Shown: one piece after another, positions 34,099-46,094 of the stretch | Layout of the letters: every line of letters starts with the position of its first letter | Numbering within the stretch: the stretch's first letter is position 1 | Notes under the pieces: generated by a model | What the model saw: the letters and a program-made list of their open reading frames with translations, nothing else | What the model was told of the DNA's origin: nothing | Databases searched by the model: none | Made by a program: the position numbers and the translations under genes | NCBI RefSeq assembly: GCF_041146395.1 | Contig: NC_091000.1 | Coordinates: 11,794,501 to 11,858,500 of the forward strand | Source: Eulemur rufifrons | Taxonomy: Eukaryota > Chordata > Mammalia > Primates > Lemuridae | Reading direction: 5' to 3' | Length of the DNA stretch: 64,000 bases

Positions 34099-35121
34099 AT
34101 GATTGATTAGTTTTCCCCTCTACTAGCTTAGAAATTTTATACTCTCTTTTGTAGAAATTTTATACTCTTTTTCTTGTTTCCTCCTAGAAATGATGAGGTT
34201 CATACTTATCTTCCTATGATTCTAATTAGTATCTTTATCCTTGTTTTGAACAAATTTAGGACCTTACAATACTTTATTCTAAGCATCCCTTCCCAATTTA
34301 TATGCTACTTTTGTCCAGTATTTTAATTATATGTAGATATACGTATGGAAAGAGTACATGAGAGAGAGGGAGGACAAAAGAGCGTTACTGTTTTGTACAG
34401 TATGTGTTTGTTTAAGTCACCTATGTACCACTTTCTTGTCCTTCATACCTTCTTGCAACTCAGTCCTACTATCTGGGATCACTTTCCCCAATTTCTTTTC
34501 TAATTTCTTTTGTCAAAGACCTCCTGGTTGCAAAATCAGTTTTTGTTGGAAAATGTCTTCATTTCATTATCATTTTTGATAGACTTTTACTAAATACTGA
34601 GTCCTGGGCTGACAGTTATTTTGTCACAGTATATTGTTGATATTATTCTACTGTCTTCAGGCTTTTATTGTTGCTTTTGTAAAATCAGCTCCCAGTATGT
34701 TATTCCTTTACTAAATTTTCTGTTTTCTCTGGCAGTTTAAAAATTTTTCTCTTCATCTGTGGTTTTCTTCAGTGTGTCTTTGATGTATCTAGGTATAGAT
34801 TGCTTTTTATTTATCCTTGAGATTGATTAGGTCTCTTAAATCTGTGGATAGATGTTTCTTATGAATTCTGGAAAAGCTTTACACAGTATCTCTTCACATA
34901 TTGCCTCTCACCCTGTCTCTATCTTCTCCTGTGGATCTCAGTTTAGAAAGATGTTACCCTTTCTTATTCTACTTTCTATATCTCATAACCACTTTTTCAT
35001 ATTTTTAATTTCTTTGTCTTTTGGGGCTTCCCTTTGGGTAGTTGCTTCAGTTCTGACTTTCAGTTCTCAAGTTCTGTCTTTGGCTGCATATAATCTGCTA
35101 TGAACCTTCGTTGGTTGAATT

Positions 35122-35423
35122 ATTTTTATTTTTTATTTTTTTGAGACAGGGTCTTGCACTGTTGCCCAGGCTGGAGTGTAGTGGCATAATCTTACTTCAC
35201 TGTAGCCTCAAACTCCTGGGCTCAAGCGATCCTCCTGCTTCAGCCTCCTGAGTAGCTAGGACTACAGGTGTGCCACCATTCTTGGCTAATTTTTTTCATT
35301 TTTTGTAGAGATGAGGTCTTGCCATGTTGCCCAGGCTGGTCTCCCAACTCTGGCCTTAAGTGATTTCCCCACCTTGGCCTCCCAAAGTGCTGGGATTGCA
35401 GGCATGAGCCACTGTGCCTGGCC
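35122..35423 (-). repeat. AluJ-like element, antisense
   Basis: 'gagacagggtcttgcactg', 'gctggagtgtagtggcata', 'aattttttgtag'-type linker and 'gagccactgtgcctggcc' give a full two-arm Alu inside old L1 sequence. No clear target duplication. Confidence 0.9.
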
Positions 35424-35569
35424 AAAGTTTTAATTTCAGTTATCATATCTTTTATTTCTGGGAGATCTCGCTAGTTCATTTTCAAATCTTATCATTTTTC
35501 ATTTTTAAGTATCTCTTCTTGAAACATAGTACATATACTCATTTTATTGTCTGTGTTTGGCAATTCTTA

Positions 35570-36384
35570 TACAGTCATGCATTGCTTAATGAGGGGCTAC
35601 ATTCTGAGAAATGCATCATTAGGTGATTTTGTCATTGTGCGAACATCATATTAATAGAGTATACGTACACAAACCTAGATAGCATAGCCTGCTACGTATA
35701 TTGTTCCTAGGCTCTAAACCTGTACAGCATGTGACTACTGTACTGAATACTGTAGGCAACTATAACACAGTGGTAAGTATTTGTATCTAAACATAGAAAA
35801 GGTAAAGTAAAAATATGGTATAAAAGATAAAAAAATAGTATACCTGTATAGGGCCTTACTTACCATGAATGAAGCTTGCAGGACTGGAAGTTGCTCTGGG
35901 TGAGTCAGCGAGTGAATGGTGAGGCCTAGGTCATTACTGGACAGTACTGTAGACTTTATAAACACTGTACGTTTAGGCTACACTAAATTCATAAAAAATA
36001 CATTTTTCTTCAATAATAAATTAATGTTAGCTTACTATAACTTTTTTACTTTAAGAACTTTATTTCTTTAAACTTTTTGACTCTTTTGTGATATGACTTA
36101 GCATAAAACACACATTGTACAGCTGTACAAAAATGTTTTCTTTGTATCCTTAGTCTATAAGTTTTTTTCTATCTTTAAAATTTTTTGTTTTCTTTACTTT
36201 TTAAACTTTTTTGTTAACAACTAAGACACAAACATACACATTAGCCTAAGCCTATACAGGGTCAGGCTCATCAAGATGTCACTAGGTGATAGGAATTTCT
36301 CAGCTCCATTATAATCTTATGGGACCACCATTGTATATATAGTTTGTCATTGACTGAAATGATGTTATGCAGCATGAGACTGTA
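35570..36384. mobile_element. Tigger2-like (TcMar) DNA transposon with TA duplication
   Basis: Ends are 'cagtcatgcattgcttaatg' at 35572 and 'agcatgagactg' ending at 36382, with TA on each side (35570-35571 and 36383-36384). Inside are 'gagaaatgcatcattaggtg', 'gtgcgaacatcatattaat' and 'aatcttatgggaccaccat'. At about 811 bases it is internally deleted, and no transposase frame remains. Confidence 0.9.
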
Positions 36385-36899
36385 CATGACTTTTTTTTGT
36401 TGTTGTCTGATTCTTTGATTCTTGCTTGTGATACCTTTGTTTCCTTGTTTAGTGATCTTTAACTGAGCTCCTTTTTAAAATAGAACTTTGTATGAAATTC
36501 TTTGAGGGCTGGCAAAAGATAGGTTCTTTCAGAAAGGATTTATATTTTCTTGGTGCTTAGGGGCTCTACCAGTCTGGAATCATTTAAATTCCTATCTTTG
36601 CTCTGTTTTAGCCACCATATACTATAAAATTAAGCTGCAAAATCTGTCTGAAAGTTGTGTTTTTATGAATTCTTGGGGGAGGTAGGTTCCCCTCCCCTAT
36701 AACCATGCTGGAGCTTCAGATTGGCGCTCTCTTTGCAGTCTCCTTGGGTTCTAGTGTGGGGATGAGTATTAACTTACCTTTTATCATTAGGATCTAATCT
36801 CTTTGGCATCCGAGCTTAATGGTAGGATTTTGTTACTAGGTTCCTCACATTGGTCAGACTCTGAGTGGGGTCTCAGACCCCAGTCAGGAAAACTCAGCC

Positions 36900-37124
36900 C
36901 AGGGGTTAGCCAACTGTGGTCTGCAGACCCAATCTGGCCTGGTGCCTTCTTTTTGTAGATAAAGTTTTAATGGAACACAGTAACACCTATTCTTTTATGT
37001 ATTACTTGTGGCTGCTTTTGTGTTTCAACGACAGAGTTGAGTAGTTGCAACAGAGACTATATGATCTGCAAAGTTGAAAATATTTATTTTGTGGTCCTTT
37101 ATTTAAAAAGTTTGTTGACTCCTG
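36900..37124. mobile_element. hAT-Charlie-type element, longer relative of 12795-13003
   Basis: Begins 'caggggttagccaactgtgg' and ends 'aaaagtttgttgactcctg'. The middle has 'gataaagttttaatggaaca', 'gagttgagtagttgcaaca' and 'gagactatatgatctgcaa'. Confidence 0.85.
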
Positions 37125-37799
37125 CTCTAACTAACTAATTTGATAGACACCCTATCTATTAATAATTTGGAGAAAGCCTGTTTTAGGGCCCCATTTACTT
37201 TTCTAGTTACTGGTTTCTTTCAGTTCATGGCCTGAGCATTCTTACTAAGATAATTTTCTTGCTAGCTCATCGACAGAGGCAAGATTTAAAAATGTAAGTG
37301 ACACATTTAGTTGTATTAAGCAGGAGAGTTGGTCTGGGCACTTAGTCCTTCATGTAGCCTCAGACTTTAGGCTGACGGTGGTGACTCTTTTGCCTCCTCT
37401 CTTTATTCAAATTTTCATTGGGAGTCAGGAGCTGGAAACTGGAAATCAGCCATTGTTCCCACATAAGTGGGGTAAGCAGAATGAGAGCACTCACTCCTTG
37501 GTGATCCCATTCATTTAAATTCCACCTGTGTACTTAGGAATTTCCAATTCATGTTGCTGGCCTCAACTTCAGACTCTAATGGCCTACTTGACAGGTCTGC
37601 TTTGATGTCCGGTAGACCCCTCATCCATAACATGTCCAGAAATGAACTCCCAATCTACCCTTACCACTGGTTCTTTCTTTTCCATCTCAATAAATGTCAG
37701 CGTCATTTCACCAATAGATCAGGCCAAAGCCTTGGAGTCATTCTGTACTCCTTTCTTTCCCCTTTCTGTTGGCCAAAGTCTATGAATGACCACAAAGGA

Positions 37800-37926
37800 C
37801 AGAGCCCTCTGTTGACAGGTGATGGGTATCTTAGGGTGAGTGAGAAACAAAGTCTGTTATTTTAAGCCACTGAGATTGTAAACTTGTTTGTGGCCATAGA
37901 GTAACCTAGCCTATCCTAACTGATAC
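37800..37926 (+). repeat. Probable LTR 3' end (MaLR-like)
   Basis: 'ttttaagccactgagattg' followed by 'gagtaacctagcctatcc' and 'taactgatacaa' is the common 3' end of an old mammalian LTR family. A similar end occurs at 62180-62275. The rest of this LTR is not clear. Confidence 0.5.
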
Positions 37927-37979
37927 AATTTATTACGCCATGTGTACACACGCATACACATTCACATATTTGCTTGTGT

Positions 37980-38100
37980 GACACCCCTTCCCCACCACCA
38001 CAGTATGTCAGTTCTGAGAACAGGGACTTTGTTTTGTTTATTGCTGTTTTGCTGGTATATATAGGTACTCAATAATATTTGTTAATGTTTGAATGAATGT
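37980..38100 (+). repeat. L2 3' tail, sense
   Basis: 'gagaacagggactttgtttt', then 'ggtactcaataatatttgtt' and 'gaatgaatg', the L2 terminus. Confidence 0.7.
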
Positions 38101-38734
38101 GTACTGTGTTGTAGGGATTGGGCACTATTCAGGCTATACAGTGGGGAAGAAGATAGATGTTTAACAAATATTCCTCTAAAACAGTGAGCATTTTGTAAAC
38201 TGTGCCCTTGGTCCAACCTACATCAGAATCATATGGGTTGCTGATTAGAAATAGATTTCTGTGCCTTGCCCAAGACCCACTAAGTCAGGATTTCTAGATG
38301 TGGAACATGGGAATCTTCTTTTTAAAGTAGTTATTGCAATGATTCTTTCTTACTGGAGACCACTGTTTCAAGGGGAGAGTGGTCATACTCTCTCCACTCT
38401 GTCAGTAGACAAAGACAAAAGCAGATTTGCCTCGTTGTTAGCTAGAAGATATTGACTCACAAAGGAGTCATAAATATGAACTCTTAGAACTGTTCAATAC
38501 TTGCAAGAATATTTTGGGATAACACCTATATTCGCTGCACACAGAGAGGCATTATTTTTAATAAGCAGATAGAAATGTAGTTTTACTGTTAGACAAAATG
38601 ATAGATGAGAACTTATCAGAACAGTGTGGAAAAGGAAAAATAAATTACTTTCTTGATTTGTGCCCACCTTTACTTTCTTTACCAATATAGTGTGGTCTTA
38701 GTAGTAAGAGCAACAGCCTTCACTGGGTATTACT

Positions 38735-39050
38735 CTGGGCCATTCCCTGAGCTGAGGGCATGGACCCCAGAGTGAGACTGCCTGATTTCAAATCTCCTGT
38801 GCTTAATAACCGCATGACCGCTCTGTGCCCCAGTTTCCTGAAATGTGGGTACTAATTGAGCCCACTGCATAGTGTTATTTTGGAAGTAAAATTGGATAAT
38901 TGGGCTACTGATGATAGTAGCGAATATTATACAGCATTTACTGTGTGCCACACTTTGCTCTAAACATTTACCATAGATGAATACTCAAAAAAATCTGAGG
39001 TGTATTCCCATTTTTAGATTTATTGAGACTTAGAAAGGCATAGAGTAGCA
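38735..39050. repeat. Two MIR fragments in opposite orientation
   Basis: 38735-38930 reads antisense MIR ('ctgatttcaaatctcctgtg', 'tgccccagtttcctgaaat'). 38925-39050 reads sense MIR ('catttactgtgtgccacac', 'gatttattgagacttagaa'). Confidence 0.65.
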
Positions 39051-39228
39051 ACAAAATCTTTCCAGAACTGTTGTCTTCTTTTACTGAAGTGGGAGAATTT
39101 TAACTAGAACAGCTCCTCCCTGAGGGTGGACAGGTTTGTGGGGAACGAAATGGGAGTGTTGAACAGAAGAATGATGGGTTTCTGAAGGATTTCAAGGCTG
39201 CTAAGGATCATCTGATTTCCACCCCCCA

Positions 39229-39620
39229 CATATTAGTCCAGGTTGCCATAGACTGGGTGGCTTAAACAACAGAAATTTATTTTCTCACGGTTCTTGAGGC
39301 TGGAAGTTCAAGGTTAAGGTGTCAGATTAGGTTTCTGGTGAGGGCCCGCTTGGTGGCTTGCAGATGACCTCCTTCTTGCTGTGTCTTCTGTGTGGCTTTT
39401 CTTGCGCATATGCACACGTGGCAAGGGTGTGGGGACAGCATGGCATCCCTGGTGTCTACTCATATTAACATAAGGACACTAATTCTGCCAGATCAGGGTC
39501 CTCCTATATGACCTCATTTAACCTTAATTACTTCCTAAAGATTCTGTCTCCACATACAGTCACACAGGGAGTTAGGGCTTCAACATACACATTTGTGGGA
39601 ACATAATTCAGTCCATAGCA
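39229..39620. repeat. MLT1-type LTR (ERVL-MaLR)
   Basis: 'ctgggtggcttaaacaacag', 'ttattttctcacggttcttg', 'agatgacctccttcttgct' and 'gggagttagggcttcaaca' to 'aattcagtccatagca' follow an MLT1-like LTR. It is a solo LTR relic with no internal genes. Confidence 0.8.
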
Positions 39621-39939
39621 CGCCACTGCCACCCCAGGAGGCAAATATGGCATCCTCTAAGCTAAATAGTTTTTCTAGTATCCTCTAGTGAGTGTCAGTT
39701 TTGTTTTAATTATTGCCAGGTGGTTAGGTTCACATTTCTGTCACCAAAAGGCTTGTTTAAAAGTATTCAGCATTTCTGTACGTGGTGGTGTATTGCTAAA
39801 ATAAGGCATGTACACCTTGTGAGTTTGTCTTTCTGTGTGCTGTGTGTATTGTTATGTACACATACAATTCTGATATCATGAATTATACGTGATAGCTTTA
39901 TGTTATTATACATTTCTAAGTAAATAGATCTCAGGTAGC

Positions 39940-40320
39940 ATTCATTTAACAAATATGTATTTATCCTGCTGTATGCCAGGCACTGCTTGTATGCTTGGAT
40001 ACTGAACTGCAAAGCTTAGCAGAGCAAGGTCCTGCCTTCATGTAGTATGGACTGTAGTAGGGGGACACATGCTTAGCCGGTAAACAGACAAAGAAGTACC
40101 TAGCACAGTGTTCCTGTGCTGTGAAGGAAAAACACAGAAGGGTAAGGTGATTGAGGATAGCAGTCTTGGTGAGGTGGGGTGGTATTTTAGAAAAGTGGTA
40201 GGAGAGCATGGGCATGAGCCAGGGAAATATCTGAGAGAAGAACATTCTGGACAGAGGGGTATAATACAAATACAGAGGTCCCCTAGTTGGAATATTCTTG
40301 GCAAGCAGTGTAAGGGTGAC
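39940..40320 (-). repeat. L2 3' region, antisense
   Basis: 'ttcatttaacaaatatgtat', 'gtatgccaggcactgcttg', 'caaggtcctgccttcatgt' and 'gaagaacattctggacag' follow antisense L2. A short MIR-like tail ('caataaatgttaaatattg') follows at 40355-40375. Confidence 0.7.
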
Positions 40321-40600
40321 ACCCCCAGGTTCTGGGGTTGTATTGTCTGGAAATGCTCAATAAATGTTAAATATTGCTGTTATTAATGTGAATATCGTCC
40401 AGATTTAATTGCAATAAAAATTTTTCCACACAAATATACTTTTTTGTTGGAAGCTAAGTTGTTACAAGGATCAACTTGTCACCCCTTCCCCTTTTAAAAT
40501 CAAGATAACTGTTAAATTTTCCGAGTCAGTCCTCAGTTTATGAGTTTTCCACCAAAGTACAGTATTCTTAATGAAAAGAATTGAACCCAAGAAGAGGGGG

Positions 40601-40627
40601 TGTGTGTGTGTGTGTGTGTGTGTGTGT
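40601..40627. repeat. (TG)n microsatellite
   Basis: About 13.5 uninterrupted TG units preceded by GGGGG. Likely polymorphic. Confidence 0.95.
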
Positions 40628-40639
40628 TCAGGTTCTTCC

Positions 40640-43565
40640 ATAAAGGGAACATCTCTTTGTAATCTGTTTTCTTCTAAAGATTCATGCTCATTTTGTGTTA
40701 TTTTTAAATAATATATTTGTGCCCAGTTTAATGTGGTAACACTGTTTTAAATGGGGGTCCGGGGAGTTGTGGATTTGTGGATTTGAATACCCTTGCCCCT
40801 AGGCACGCTCTGCCCAGTGTGAGAGCCTGGAAGAGAGCCATGCAGTGTGTGCTCTGGCTGCAGTTCAGCGGCAGCTAATGTTCCCCAAGGGCATTAGGGT
40901 GTGGGCTGGGTGGTGTTACTGTTCAGTATCCTGTAAAGCAAAACACAAAAATGTTCCACTTCCTCCCATAAATTATATATAAAGTGAAAACCAAGAAAAT
41001 GCAGTTTTCTTCCCAGAACTAGCAATATAAAGTGAAATATAAGAAAATCCAGTCTCCTGTCAAGAATGAACAGTGAAATTCATTCTGACACTATCAGAAG
41101 AGAATCACCAGATAGAAGGTGTAGCAAGAAGCATTTTTCCCAAACCACTTTTATTTACTTTTGGAATTCATAATGCCACCCTCACTTTTGCAGGCTAATT
41201 TTCCTTTTAAATTATGTTTTATTGAGTTATTATTAAGATTAACTTGGCAGTTTCTGAATATTTATTAATAGTGGGTGTAGGTGACTCAAGCATGGCCTTT
41301 GGGGTCAGAAGAAAGCCAAACTCATTGACGTTTTGCCAGAAAAAAGTGCTCAAAGTGCATCACGGCTGGCATTGATGTGGCCCTGTGCCACTACACTCCT
41401 CACCTGCATTCCGGTCAGGGCTGTCTGCTTCCTCAGGTTCCTTCCCAACAGCCCTCTCCAGGAAGTCATTACTAATTGATTAGAGTTGCCTAGAGATGAA
41501 GCTCACTTGCTAACACTGTCCTGTTAAGTATAGATGAACCTCATTTGGATAATTGGGAACTAGCTATAAAGTGGTGAACTCTGATGATCACTTTTTTAGT
41601 TTTATATATTTTTAATAATATACAAACATTTTAAGACCAGAATTGTTTTATTTCTAGAATATTAAATAAAATATATTTAAGGTTTTTACTAAAATGGAAA
41701 ACGGTACATATTTTAAGTGCTGATTTTGTATGGTTTGATGTTCCAAGCATGAACTCTTTCTTAACAGAAAGACCAAACTACTAGTGAATATGAAATGGAG
41801 ACAAAAGTAAAGAAGGAAATTATAATTAACTATTCTCAAGCATCTTCAGGTTTTTTAGGTATTTCACTAGTGAATCTTGGAGCTTTTCCTCTGGTGTTCA
41901 TAGGTGTATTGAAAGGAAGTGGTTTCAGAAATAATGTAAGGTAATAGTTTGGTGAAATGTGACCATTTGGCTTAAATAAATAATAATTGCTTACTATGAA
42001 ACTTTAGTGTTAATTCAGTGTCTTGTGGAATTTCAATTGCAAATTGAAAAAAATTACCAATTGACAGAATATTTTGCTAAGAGATAAGTGCTTAAATGTA
42101 CCAGGGTAAAGAAAAGTGCTTGGCATTAATTTCATGATCTTGGAGCATTGCTAAATCATTCTTTTGAAGTTTAAAATTAATATTTGAAAGTAATAATTAA
42201 GTCCATGGCTGCCAGGACTAATTGAAATTTTTGTAGAGAGAAAATGTATGATCCCAGATGTCATTACTCATTCATGATATGTCTTACTAATAAGAGGTTC
42301 TGGTTTCAGTTGTTTTCATACTAATTGTTTATAGCAGGATAAGATCTGTTTAATGATATTTTTTATACATGGAACATTATTCATTGTAAATACACATTGC
42401 ATTGTAACATCTTAATTTTCCTGTGTAGTTTATGGGGCATGTCTGCCTTTCTTATTTGAGTTCATTACTCTGACTTTACTGTCAGAAATACATGCAATTC
42501 TCCAGGTTTTGAAGTTTGGTTTGATTTCTGTGTCTACTTTAAGGACTTAGTGTGACACACGTAGAATAAACTCCTTACTGGGTATCTCATATTGATAGCA
42601 GGAAGGTCTTGGTTTGTGTTTAACTCACACTCCACCATGGTAGAAGTTGAAGTGACTTATCTTTCAGAGGCAGTTGGAGCAATTCATTGCCAGGGTGGTG
42701 TCTCAGTCCTCTGAGTGGAGTTCTGATGGAACTGGTGAGCATGTGCTAGTAGGGGCCAGTCTCTTGTAGTCAAACAAATTGGACCATGATTTCCTTCTAA
42801 TTGTCAGCTTTGGGTATGGTAGAACTGGACTTTGAGAGGGCACTATGCCAGAGGTTAAAAGGATATAGGAATATGGATTGCCAGGACCTGGAAAGTAGTC
42901 ACCAAATAGATGATGGAATGTCTTTCCTAACAGGCAGTGCTTTCAGTCCAAGCCAGTAACTCCTAGTTTGTACATTTCAGGCAAGGGCCCACTGTAATTC
43001 TGGTTTAGAGTATTTGTTAGGAGTGCTACTCCCTTTATCTTGACTTGAAGCAGAGGGGTCTGAAAAGATGGAAAGCATAATGAATCGCTCAGGAATGCTG
43101 GCAAGGTGTTCACTTAAGGAGTTCGGTAGAGCACTGTCTTGCAGCTGGGACAGGGAAGAGGGATGTGGGTGTGGACTCAGTTATGGTAAATAGAACAGCT
43201 AGTTTTTTCAAACCTTCCTTGGTCGACATGTTGGAAAAGCCTTAAAAATGGGACGTAGGGAATTCGGAGTCCTTGGGAGTTCTTTCATGCCCCAGGTACC
43301 ACGGTTTGCAGAACGATACTTGGAACTTCTTTTCTGGGACAGGATGGGGAAAGATCATGGGATTTGAGTATGTATAGTCTGGGTGAATACCAGGCCCTTC
43401 TAGATGTCTGTCTGTGGAACAAGGTAGTTCTGAGGGTGGAGACTATGACAGTTACCACGTTGTCAGCAGAAGACTCTACCAGGAGGGGTAGAAACCATCT
43501 CTGGTCTGGGAGGTGTGCCAGTGAAGTCAAAAGATGCTTGTATATATGTATAGCATCAAACATAA
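40640..43565. other. Intron 1, largely unassigned
   Basis: No gene. The stretch 42540-43560 is richer in GC and longer in words than its surroundings and may be an old retroviral or LTR interior. I could not place it with confidence. The open frames at 43285-43572 (minus) and 43364-43576 (+) show no known domain. Confidence 0.4.
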
Positions 43566-43569
43566 AAGT

Positions 43570-43670
43570 CATATAATCTCTATTTTCTCTGAGGCTGTGG
43601 AGGCTCAGAGAGGCTAACTAATTTGCCCAAAGCCAGGCAGCTAATCTGTATTATTACTGGTTTTTTGAGT
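43570..43670 (+). repeat. MIR fragment, sense
   Basis: 'ggctcagagaggctaactaa' and 'tttgcccaaagccaggcagc' match the MIR core. Confidence 0.7.
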
Positions 43671-44137
43671 TAATGCCAAATCTTTATTGTAACTCTTAAC
43701 ATTACTTTCTCTAAAATGGGCCAGTTATACCCAGTGAGTTTCAGAGATTTGTAATTGGTAAAACCCTTTCAATTTTTTTGCTTAGAAATACCATAAAATA
43801 TAGAAAATCATTGAAATATTGAAAAATGATGGAATTTTAAAAGTTTAGGATCAAGCTAAAATGGTATAGAAATTTCTGATGTGATTTATGTAGGATTTCA
43901 GTTTAAATTTTGTCATAAAATATTTTGAGTGATATTAAAACAAAGGATTGCCCAGAATTTATTTCTTTTAAGTTCTGTATTTTGAAACATAAAGACAAAA
44001 CGTAAAAGCATATCTCAGCAAATATAAGAACAATAAGGTGAAATAAATTTTTCTCCAGTAAGGTATGTATTTGCACATGCATACGTGAATAATACTTTTG
44101 TTTTGAATAGTTAAAAAAAAAATAAAAGCAGGTTATA

Positions 44138-44597
44138 AGAAATTTTAGGGCAGCACAATTCGGTATTGCAAGGATGTGGAAACAACCCAAGTGCCCGTCG
44201 ATTCATGAGTGAATTATTAAAATTTGGTATATGTATACAATGGAATATTACTCAATTATAAGAAATGACAGTGATCTAGCACCTCTTATATTTTCCTGGA
44301 TAGAGCTTGAGCCCATTATCTGAAGTGAGGTATCATAAGATCGGAGGAATAGGCTCCACATGTACTCGCCATCAGATTGGCACTGACTGATCAACACTAT
44401 GGTGCTCACACGGTTGTAATATTCTCCAGGGATTTGGAGGGGGGGTGTAAATTCACAACTAACGGACGTGGTGAGCATTGTAGAGGGGAAGGACATGCCT
44501 CTTAATCCTCACTTGCATGAGGCAAAGACATAAAATGTAACCAAATTGTTTGTACCTTCATAATATCCTGAAATTAAAAAAAAGAGAGAGATTTTAG
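44138..44597 (+). mobile_element. Lemur-type LINE-1 3' end, sense, with target duplication
   Basis: Body at about 44149-44586 between AGAAATTTTAG (44138-44148) and AGAGATTTTAG (44587-44597), one mismatch. It contains 'aaggatgtggaaacaaccca', 'atacaatggaatattactc' and 'tttcctggatagagcttgag', the sense end of L1 ORF2. A short 3' UTR and an A-rich tail follow. Confidence 0.85.
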
Positions 44598-44599
44598 AA

Positions 44600-45735
44600 C
44601 TTTGTGAAATTATAGTTCTACCGTTAAGTGATCTTACTAAAAACACCCTTAAACTCTGGTTTACCTCCCTGAATACAAAAGATACATGTAGTGTGTGAGA
44701 TCATGAATCTCCCACAGTACTTCAGGTATGTACGTTTTCCCCTTCATATAAAAATACCTGTCTTGGCAAAACAGTGGTTTTGTTTTTTAAAATATAAAGC
44801 ACTATTGAAAAATCCTGCAAAAAAAACTATGCAAGGATTACTCTAGTGATATTGTCCCATATTTATATCACTGCTAATGAATATTGAATTTTGGACTAGG
44901 AAGCCTGTTTAACCTTATTTAAATTAGATCTAGATCTTAGATTTTAACTAAGTAAATATATGTAAGATTATCATACTGCTTGTATATCTTGGTCCCCGTT
45001 TGAATATTATATAAAGAACATTGAGATCCATTACTGATTTTCTTGTTAAGCCAGCTTAATGTTTAATGAGCTCTGTGTTTTTTCCTCTGTGCCTTGTCCA
45101 TTTCTCTGCTTAGATCAGAAATGGCTCTCTTCCTCTTCAAAAGTGGCACTGCATAAATGACATAAATAGGCTCAGGATTTCAGAGAAGCATGGTACATCG
45201 TTGGTTCTTCTATATCTTTGCAGTAGTTCTTAGCTCATGAAATAATTATCCACGTTTCTGTGCAACTTTTATTTCCAAATTTGAGCTCCTTGCAGTAAGG
45301 ACTTTATTACTCAACTAGGGATCCCTAGAATAAGCTTCCTCTTTGCTGAGCCAGGGTGTCCTGAATGAGTGAGGTGGATGAGCAGTTAGTTACGAACGGA
45401 TCCACTCAACTGTCTTCTCAGCCCCACAGTAAAGTGAGAGATTTAGTCTTAAGAAGAGGCAGGACAGATGTAAACCTTTTGGGGCCACAGATATTGTCAA
45501 GATTATTGTGTGTCCCTCCAGCATAACTAAAGGGTACTAAACAATAAAGGAAGGTAAGGGCCTCCTCAGAGTTCTGCGTCTTCTCTTATAATGACCTCTT
45601 CAGTTCCTTTTTTGTAGCATTAACTCCAAAATTAGTTTTTAAAAATTGGATTGGGGTGTGAGGGGAGGCCCTATTTACTGATGCTCTACATGCTTAGCAC
45701 ATACTTAGCTTAATGGATAATCTGGAATTACCTTT
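44600..45735. other. Intron 1, nothing recognised
   Basis: Anonymous AT-rich DNA. No gene or clear repeat. Confidence 0.4.
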
Positions 45736-45739
45736 AGAA

Positions 45740-46090
45740 TCTCATTCTTCTTGTAGCTCTTTTTTTATTATAAAAAAGAAAACATACAGAAATCCACAGG
45801 AAACAAAGCAGTATAGCTTAATGAATTATCATAAAGAGAATTCCCTTCTGACACCAGCCAGGGCACCAGAAGTTTGCCAGGCACCCCAGAAGCCTTTTAC
45901 AGTCCTTTCTCATAAAAGTAATTATTCTGACCTTTATGGTAATCATTTCCTCGCTCTTTTCTTTAGGGAAACATGTTTGGGTGATACAATTATAAATACC
46001 ATAGGTTGTTTCTTTCTTTTTTTGTTTTTAACAAAAATGTCTTTAAGTATTTTTAATCCACGCTTCTCTCCTCATCCTTTTTTTTTATTT
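45740..46090 (-). repeat. Possible old LINE-1 3' UTR remnant
   Basis: 'ttttattataaaaaagaaaa', 'agaattcccttctgacacca' and 'gtaatcatttcctcgctctt' resemble antisense L1M 3' UTR wording. An open frame from 45713 to 46096 crosses it and has no known domain. Confidence 0.4.
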
Positions 46091-46094
46091 TGCT

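Larger units (their letters stand above)
30247..36600 (-). mobile_element. Composite old LINE-1 (L1M), antisense, with five insertions
   Basis: Antisense L1 runs 3' to 5' across the + strand. The 3' UTR is at 30247-31200, ORF2 C-terminal text at 31210-31900 and ORF2 continues from 32425 ('ttgatattaagattatgcac'). Further L1 text follows at 34600-35120 ('ctgacagttattttgtcac', 'gattgattaggtctcttaa') and up to about 36600. It is broken by two lemur-type L1 3' ends, a hAT element, an AluJ and a Tigger2-like element. About 4.1 kb of the span is the original L1. No intact reading frame remains. Confidence 0.8.
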
